In this document: positions 36,709 through 64,000 of the stretch, in pieces
How positions within the stretch are numbered: position 1 is the first letter of the stretch
Layout: every line of letters starts with the position of its first letter
NCBI GenBank assembly: GCA_026929865.2
Contig: CM049408.1
Location: 1,922,001-1,986,000 of the forward strand
Source: Hyperoplus lanceolatus
Taxonomy: Eukaryota; Chordata; Actinopteri; Uranoscopiformes; Ammodytidae
Reading direction: 5' to 3'
DNA length: 64,000 bases
The notes under the pieces: generated by a model
Databases searched by the model: none
Told to the model about the DNA's origin: nothing
Seen by the model: the letters and a program-made list of their open reading frames with translations, nothing else
Made by a program: the position numbers and the translations under genes

Positions 36709-37235
36709 ACCTGGGGCCTCATTTACAAAGCTTGTGGCGCACAAAAACCTTGCGTAGACGGAAAGAAATGTGTGGGAAAATGTGCGGTGGCAAACGTTGG
36801 TATTTATAAAAACATTATTTGCGGAGAAGTGTGCGTATTCCCACGCCAACTTTCGACCATGCGTAGAGCTACCGCAAGGTTTTCCTGACTCGGGGAATCA
36901 GCGACACTCAATGGCAACACCACGAAATAAAGCTCAGTCATCAGAAAAACACAGACAAATGATGCTTGTCACCCAATATATTTAGTCAATAAAATATATA
37001 AGCTTACCTATAGTTGTGAATATATGGCTGCTGTAGTCTATGGCATGCAGTTGTGATGTAGGTTGAATTACTTATCAAGTAGCCGAGGTCTACTATGTTT
37101 TGGTTATTTTATAAATTGAATCTTTTAGCGCTACTTAAGCAATAGCACACGAGAGGGAGCATGTTGTCGCTCTATATCAGCACTGCTGTGATTCGGTCGT
37201 AGGCACGAGGCCGCAGGCCGAGTGCCGAAGAGAGA
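36709..37235. other. Repeat-like insert within Tc1 relic 2
   Basis: Starts ggcctcatttacaaagcttg, similar to a common fish DNA-element end. No matching right end or gene is seen. Confidence 0.4.
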
Positions 37236-37413
37236 AACACATCAGTCGTCTCACCTCAAATTCAGCAGCCTAACTCCAAGGAAGACTATGTAGGTGACCT
37301 CTGATCCCAATTCTGGATATTTACATACCAAAATTTCACAGACAGCGCCTTCTGGTTCCGAGATATAACGATTGTGACAACCAACCCGTGTGACAAATTA
37401 CCCCGTTCTCCCC
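37236..37413. mobile_element. TA-flanked MITE, GGGGAGA family, right-end fragment
   Basis: About 170 bp aligns with 57,217-57,389 (gatcccaattctgga; gagatataacga; gtgacaaattaccccgttct) and ends ttctcccc|TA. The left half is missing. Confidence 0.8.
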
Positions 37414-37479
37414 TATTCATAAGTCTATTTTCCAAAGCCAACCTCTGGGTATGACGCTGAGCATGTGCACTGAACCTTC

Positions 37480-37815
37480 GTAACTGGGCCGCAGGGCAGT
37501 ATTGCAACATGATAACGACCCCAAACACACCTCCAAGATGACCACTGCCTTGCTAAAGAAGCTGAGGGTAAAGGTTATGGACTGGCCAAGCATGTCTCCA
37601 GACCTAAACCCTATTTAGCATCTTTGGGGCATCCTCAAACAGGAGGTGGAGGAGCGCAAGGGCTCTAATATCCACCAGCTCCGTGATGTCGTCATGAATG
37701 AGTAGAAAAAGATTCCAGTGGCAACCTGTGAAGCTCTGGTGAACTCCATGCACAAGAAGGTTAAGGCAGTGCTGGAAAATAATGGTGGCCACACAAAATA
37801 TTGACACTTTGATAA
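37480..37815 (+). pseudogene. Tc1-like transposase relic 3, plus strand
   Basis: The plus strand carries the same C-terminal transposase region as relics 1 and 2, from the equivalent of the [10 protein letters not shown] motif to GGHTKY, but with stops (for example tttag where PIEHL should be, about 37,617, and gagtag at 37,701). Opposite orientation to relics 1 and 2. Confidence 0.85.
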
Positions 37816-38079
37816 GATTGTATTATTTAATTTTATGTCAAAGGAAAAACATATTATCAGAACTGAAGGCTGTTTCGTTTTATTCTGTGTCAGGCTGTTG
37901 AGGTTGTGTTGCTCATCCCTAGGAAAGGGATGAACCACAGTTTCAATGTCTATTGTGTTAACTCATTTCAGATAGACACTTAAAACCCACAGCAATCCTC
38001 TAAAACCCAATCCCAGAGTGTTCCACTCAAAAGATGGCACACATAGAAATGTTGCAAACCACTCCCTATTCTGCTCAGT

Positions 38080-38870
38080 GTTTCTTGCTTTGCATCAAAA
38101 GAGCAGTGTGCAGTAGTCACCAACGTTGTCCATGAGAGATGAGAGACTCATAAGTGTTATTGACTGTGAGTCAGCATCAGGACCATATTTTGTAGAATGC
38201 CTTAAACAGACCCTTGAGAAGTTTGGCATCAACATCAAGAATTGTATAGGAAACTCAACTAGTGGAGCCGCCAACCTGCAGAGACAGTATAAGGGCAGAC
38301 ATTTTGCAACTTGTTAATTCTGTGCAGTTTGCTGCTATCTAGACTTGTCAACCATATTATTGGTATGGGATACAAGTACCGTCTCACTTTATCTGTGACA
38401 CAAGTGGCCTGTGAGAGGACCTTCTCAATGGTAAATGGTAAATGGACTTGTATAGCGCTATATCTCCGTTTTTCACAGACCACAGACAAAGCGCTTTACA
38501 TTGTTTTTGTACACATTCACCCAGTCACACAAACATTCATACACCAATAGCAGCAGCTACCACGCAGGGTAGGCTTAGCACTAGGGTGCTAAGCTAACTA
38601 TCGGGAGCAATTCAGGGTTCAGTGTCTTGCCCAGGGACACTTCGACATGTGGCGGGGAGACGGGGGATCGAACCTCCGACCCTGCACACCAGAGGCTAAC
38701 TCCCTACCCACTTCGTCACTGCCGCCCCAATCCTCACAGGATAACCTTGAAGCTGTCCTTGTGATGTCAACAGATGGGACTTGACCTGGATAACATCGTT
38801 GACAAGGTTGCTGAGGGCAGTGAATTACTGCTCTGTCTGCTGACCCACTAAAGGACCATATTTAATCTTG
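38080..38870 (+). pseudogene. hAT transposase relic (MYM/DUF4371 type), split by a SINE
   Basis: The plus strand reads FVECLKQTLEKFGINIKNCI, then NSTSGAANLQRQYKG, skips the middle, continues SRLVNHIIGMGYKYRLTLSV and VACERTFSM, the hAT C-terminal dimerisation motif. After the SINE it resumes LTGDNLEAVLVMSTD and DNIVDKVAEGSELLL. The internal gap and the shifts mark an inactive relic. Confidence 0.82.
38430..38728 (-). mobile_element. tRNA-derived SINE (family B, copy 2)
   Basis: Very similar to 598-920: the same head (cggcagtgacgaagtgggta; B-box ggttcgatccc) and tail (tatagcgctatacaagtcc). It sits in the hAT dimerisation motif; about nine expected codons (the KLKIIKNRLRSS region) are missing at the junction. 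Confidence 0.85.
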
Positions 38871-39472
38871 GGTTGAGAGTGAGTAGTGTCTGTCACAGTA
38901 CTTTTATAGATCTGTACATATCAATCAATCAATCAAACAAGCAATCAAAGAATCAAACATAAAAATGAAAACATCAAAGATAATAAATAAAAGAATAAAT
39001 CAATCAATCTGCCTTATTGATGGTCCAGTGGCGTTTTTCCATATGAATGTCAGGCTCAGCTTGGCTTGTTTCGGCCCGTCAGTCCAGCGCAAAAGGGGTT
39101 TGCTCCTCCATAACAGCAGGGCTACTCGTCTGTGTGTGTGGATTCAACTAATGATGCACCGCCCTCTGGGGCTTATGTGTGTGAATGTATTGACCATAGA
39201 GTGTAGCCTACTGTTGCTCAACTGTCAGTTAGCCTAATAAAAACATAAATTAAAAATTACACCCAGCCTTGAGAAGAAGTATACAAGTACTGACCTTGTG
39301 TGCCATTCATAGCGCTCTGGACATGGGCCCTTATACGTACATGGTTTATAATTAAAGTATTGTTAAAAACCGTGTTTCCATTCATAGGTTAGCATTAAGC
39401 TAGCTTTTTTTCTTCTTCTATTTTCTTCTGAGAGCAATGGAAAACCAGTGTTATATTCCTATTGTGAATACA
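38871..39472. other. Intergenic sequence, nothing supported
   Basis: Contains a (AATC)n-like stretch near 38,921-38,955. No gene evidence. Confidence 0.4.
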
Positions 39473-39474
39473 TA

Positions 39475-40544
39475 CACTCACTGGCCATTTTATTAAGTAC
39501 ACCTTGCTAGTACCGGGTTGGACCTCCTCTCACCCTCTGAACTGCCTTCATTCTTGGTGGCATACATAACATTCCTCAGAGGTTTTTGTCCATATTGACA
39601 TGATAGCATCACACAGTTGCTGCCGATCTGGCGGTTGCACATCCATGATGTGAATCTCTGGTTCCACCACATCCCAAAGGGGCTCTATAGGGTTGAGATC
39701 TGGTGACTGTGCAGGCCTTTGGAGTACAGTCAACTCATTGTCATGTTCAAGAAAGCAGTTTGAGATGATTTGAGCTTTGTGACATGGTGCATTATCCTGC
39801 TGGAAGTAGCCATCAGAAGATGCGTACACCGTTTACTATTTCGGACCATTCTCTGTAAACCTTAGAGATGGTTGTGCGTGAAAATCCTAGTAGATCAGCA
39901 GTTTCTGAAATATTCAGGCTGCTTTCTAATACCCATACTTTCTGCTATTTAGTATGGTAGAAAAAAAGATTTAGGATGCCCCAATTCCTGTGATCAGATT
40001 TAGTATGCTTAAAAATACCAGGATGTCTACTACATCCAGCCGAGATTATTAGTGTTGAAAACAGCATGCTATTTGGGTGATTCTGACCCATAATCCAATG
40101 CACAGCGGAAGTGACATCACATCGGCGGAGCCTACGTATGAAAACAACCGGGGATGCAACGGACATAAAAGCAAGAGGCAAGATCAAGGCGCTATGTTAT
40201 GATGAAATAAATAGGTTAAAGTATGTCCCACTTGCGGCATACTGCATGCTCACTAGATTCTTCTTATGGTCAGATGTAGTATGCAGAATAGAAAAAAAGA
40301 AAGATGCGATTTGGAACGCAGGTTCAGACTAGCCCGTCTGGCACCATCAACCATGCCACGTTCAAAGTCATTTAAACCCCCTTTCTTCCCCATTCTGTTG
40401 CTCGGTTTGAACTTCAACAAGTTGTCCTGTCCAGGTCTACATGCCTAAATGCATTGAGTTGCTGCCATGTGATTGGCTGATTAGTTACACTGTATGTGTT
40501 AACAATAAATTTAACTGGTGTACCTTATAAAGTGGCCGGTGAGC
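39475..40544 (-). pseudogene. Tc1-like element with 36-residue D-E spacing, split by a MITE
   Basis: TA on both sides (39,473-39,474; 40,545-40,546). The ends are inverted: cactcactggccattttatt and aaagtggccggtgagcg. The minus strand keeps 39,829-39,548: YFQQDNAPCHKA, then QSPDLNPIEPLWDVVE, with 36 residues between D and E. The first half of the transposase is largely lost and a MITE interrupts the element at 39,918-40,322. Confidence 0.88.
39918..40322. mobile_element. CTGCGTTCC-type MITE, copy 3
   Basis: Ends gctgctttctaat and atttggaacgcagg, with ttcag repeated outside both (39,913-39,917; 40,323-40,327). The interior aligns with the split copy around the Tc1 at 7218-8848. Confidence 0.7.
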
Positions 40545-40637
40545 GTACACTACAAAGCCAATAAAACTGATAATGATATATATATTGCATTTGTTTCTGT
40601 GTGAGTTTTTTCTGAGGTACATTTTTTAAATTTATTT

Positions 40638-40811
40638 TTAAATATATCTTTTGAATGTTTTCATGTTTTATTAACAGTTTGCAGAGGTGAACTGGGGCAG
40701 AGAGGGGAAGACATGCAGAGAACGGACCTGGGCAGGATTCGAATCCGGGTCTGCTGCAGGGCCTTGGCCTGGGGGGGCTACGCCCTTACCCACTACACCA
40801 CGGGCGCCCCC
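40638..40811 (-). mobile_element. tRNA-derived SINE (family A, copy 3)
   Basis: The minus strand has the head gggggcgcccgtggtgtagtg, a B-box (ggattcgaatcc), the body ctgcatgtcttcccctctctg, and a tail with ttaataaaacatg. Decayed but clear. Confidence 0.8.
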
Positions 40812-41929
40812 ACAGAAGTGAATTTATTTAATATATTTCATTTTATTTATTTCCTGGCCTGAATGATTGTCCAAGTCCGGACCTGCACATGATGCATCAC
40901 GATGAGGTAGTGTAAATGTATATGTGATGTGACTATGTAAAAAAAAAAAAAAAGTAATATGTGCATGACTTTGATGTATTTTAGGCACGGACTGGATTCT
41001 GGCACTGATCCTGGGGGCCTGAAGTCAATCGGTTGATGAGAAAGAACACACTGGGCATGCTCCGAGGGTCCCATTACCAGGAAGTATCCGCTTCAAATTG
41101 CACGTGCCACTGAGCAACTTACCATATAAATGAAAAGGATGCCGTTTTTACATTTGTCGTCCATAAAATATGTCTATGGAACATATCTGAGATAAGGCAT
41201 TAAAGGTCAGGAAGCGGAGTGGTCAGTTTAGCTAACTTCCTGTCAGTTACTGCAGTTAGCAGTCCCCTCACTCGTCCCTACGTCACCACATTAATGCACT
41301 GCTGTCTTCAAGCAGTAAGTTATCTAGCATCATCTCAGATACATATGTGTGATAAAACATGATGCATCAAAACCGACATTGGGAAGGATGTTTACCTGCT
41401 CCGCCATTGTAGGCGCATACACATTCACCCATCTGTCGCTCTGCATGTGCACCGGCAGTGAGACGGGTGCCGGTTTGTACCGTCTCTCTTCTGATTGGTT
41501 ATCAGTAGTGGGATCCAGTTTATTTGACGATTACTTGCAGAGTGGGTGACTGAGAGATCGCGCTTTATGAAACGCGCACACTATATAAGTGATCACTGTA
41601 TGAATAAAGAGCTATTTAACACTTATATTAACATAAATAAATCGATAATGTCACCTTTCATAATGAGTATATAAAAATACTGTTGTATTTTCACCATCAC
41701 AAACATTTAAAAGTACCTTTCAGGAGCTTCTTATTTATTTATTTTGCATATAATTATACTAACTATGCCTAGGCTTATTAATTAATTGATGATTGTTCAT
41801 TATAACACCTGAAGCACGCTTTTATGTAACTTGTAGGGTTGATTTCATGTGGTGTGCACGAATGAACATACCTACCAGGAAACCAAAACACTTCGCTGCG
41901 GGGGTTCTACTCCGCCTCACTGCGTATCC
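40812..41929. other. Upstream region of gabra2, no supported gene
   Basis: Ordinary AT-rich DNA with A14 near 40,940. No clear TATA box or CpG island was identified; the alpha transcription start is not resolved. Confidence 0.4.
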
Positions 41930-42151
41930 ATCAGTGTGCGTCTATATTGGGCGCTGCTCGCTCAATAGTTAGGTTAGTGTCTGGTTGAGCTGTGCTGGGG
42001 AATCCCTCTCGGAGGAGCTGACATCATGGACGGACTGTAACCGCTTTATCTATCAGGCTTCCCTCTGGTTCGCCTACTGCGAAAGGCTTGTTCATCTTCA
42101 CTCTTCACCCAGTCCCTGTTGGCAACCCCGGGGACACCTGGTGCGTTTCAG
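41930..42151 (+). other. gabra2: Probable 5' UTR exon of the alpha subunit gene
   Basis: It ends in gcgtttcag|GTAGGC, a good donor, only 156 bp before the acceptor of the signal-peptide exon. The left boundary is a guess. It holds a tiny upstream frame, ATG at 42,026 followed by three codons and TAA. No downstream frame starts here, so it would be non-coding leader. Confidence 0.5.
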
Positions 42152-42316
42152 GTAGGCAGCATTTTTTTAACCTATGTTATGGATTGTGTTTACGGAGACA
42201 GCTATCTCTTGTTAGGTTCCGTTGAATAGCAACAGCTGTGAGATGCTTTGTGCCGCTCAGCCATGTCATTACGCGCGCTGAATGCCTTTTCACCGTTGTG
42301 TTCGCAGGCTTCAGCG

Positions 42317-62794
<20,478 letters not shown>

Positions 62795-62796
62795 GT

Positions 62797-64000
62797 ATAC
62801 AGTAGCTGCTTGCTTTTCATATGTTTTATTTGCTTGATATTGTGAGGACACAGAAGATTTCAGCCCTGTGAGGGCACAAAATATTTCGCCTCCGCGAGAA
62901 GGGTGACTGATTCACTCACTGCAATCAGGTGTGTGTGGCACTGATTGGCTAATTGAGCCCAGGTGTGAAGAGGGTATATATGCCCTGAGACCCCAGTGCT
63001 CTGTGCTGCTCATTGTCTCACCTACAGAGCTCTCCACACACAATTTTCACACAAAAACTAAACTGAACCCTCTTAATGTGACCATGAAATGACAAAAGTC
63101 AGCTGCTTGGAATACAACCTGTTTGTTAGATGAAGGTGACAGGGATTATTATCATTCAGTAATCACTGATATGTACATCATGGATATAAAGTCGGCAATA
63201 GCATTCAACCCAGTAATGTTCACCCACTGAGCCTTTAAAATAAATCTGTCATCTCAAATAAAATACTTATGTGACCGTCACAGGCAAATCCTGGTTTCCC
63301 TTCACTATGTATTTTATTTTTAAGAAATTGTAAAGCGCAACATTCCAAGGTAAATAAACAAGTCCCAACAAGCACACAGGAGCGTTTAGTGATGTTGTAA
63401 AGTTCATCTTTTGACCTGCTCCCCTTGACTACCAGTGTTTGAGCTAAGATAAGCTAACCTGGATGACACACCTTTGCCCATTTCTTTATCAAAAATGCAT
63501 GCACAGTATCACCTTTTTCTTGAGCCTGCACAGTGAGGCGAAAAGCTAAAAAGTAAAAATGTTGAACTATTCCTTTAACCGCAGAATAAAACATCACAAA
63601 CAGGGCCGACAGTTTATTAACGACATATTGGGCAATCGCTGCCACATGACTATATAGAAGCGACTCTCCTGCGCAGACATTGGACTGCTGCCATTTTGTT
63701 TGTGTCCATATTATCTGCAGAGGGAGTTCACATGTGTTCACATCCTCATTGCTGTTTACATCCAGCCGTCAGCTGTTGCAGACATCAGCTCAGTCACCCT
63801 GGAGACTCCAAACACATCACCCATATGCTTTCACAGCAATCTCTGTAGACTTAAACCACACTTCTCGCTCATGGACAGCTTTGCATGAATTTATCAACTG
63901 CCCGACAAGAAAATGAAAATATAACTCTGGACTAAGCGAGGGATGCATACTCCATGACTGACTGTGTAACGGAGTGTATCAACTTCTGTGTTGATCCCCG
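62797..64000. other. Start of gabra intron 5
   Basis: No further exon was found; the next (83 bp, start of the Cys-loop region) must be beyond the window. No element boundary is supported. Confidence 0.45.

Noticed and set aside
36370..36888. 172-codon plus-strand ORF
   Set aside because: Antisense to a Tc1 transposase relic, running on into an adjoining repeat.
17484..38870. One split MYM-type hAT transposon with N-terminus at 17.9 kb and C-terminus at 38.1 kb
   Set aside because: The two pieces are 20 kb apart with many independent elements between them, and nothing ties them to one insertion.

Overview
This window is animal genomic DNA, almost certainly from a teleost fish. Short coding exons with GT-AG introns sit in a background of fish-type transposons: Tc1-like, hAT, Harbinger-like and mutator-like elements, tRNA-derived SINEs, L2-like LINEs, and long CA, GA and TA microsatellites. 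There are no bacterial genes or operons. Most open frames longer than 60 codons are chance ORFs, microsatellite translations or transposon relics.

Two real host genes are visible, both cut by the window edges and both made of exons too short to stand out as ORFs. On the minus strand at 10,757-10,345 are the first three coding exons of a GABA-A receptor beta subunit, best matched to beta-1. They are packed around introns of only 87 and 86 bp; the rest of the gene runs off the left edge. On the plus strand at 42,317-62,794 are the first four coding exons of a GABA-A receptor alpha subunit, best matched to alpha-2, with a probable 5' UTR exon ending at 42,151; the rest runs off the right edge. 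Splice phases agree at every junction, and the 68-bp exons (both genes) and the 221-bp exon (alpha) have the sizes typical of this receptor family. The genes are head to head, with start codons about 31.6 kb apart. This is the ancestral beta-alpha arrangement of vertebrate GABA-A clusters. Their products would be partner subunits of one pentameric chloride channel.

Layout: 1-10,344 is beta intron 3, holding an hAT MITE, a 5'-truncated LINE, SINEs, a nearly intact Tc1-like transposon and a mutator-like MITE. 10,345-11,340 holds the beta exons and promoter region. 11,341-41,900 is intergenic and filled with nested transposons, including a 1-kb palindrome, TA-flanked MITEs, a Harbinger-like MITE, hAT relics, an L2 LINE, an LTR-like block that seems to hold both unspliced and spliced versions of one sequence, and four Tc1-type relics. 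41,900-64,000 is the alpha gene, with introns of 156, 4,246, 2,365 and 13,394 bp carrying further nested elements.

The least expected observations are: the beta exons, which can be found only by splice logic; a three-copy MITE family with perfect 9-bp target duplications, two copies of which share an inner element; the spliced/unspliced duplication at 30.3-31.1 kb; and the Tc1 copy with 280-bp terminal repeats and an open DD34E frame.
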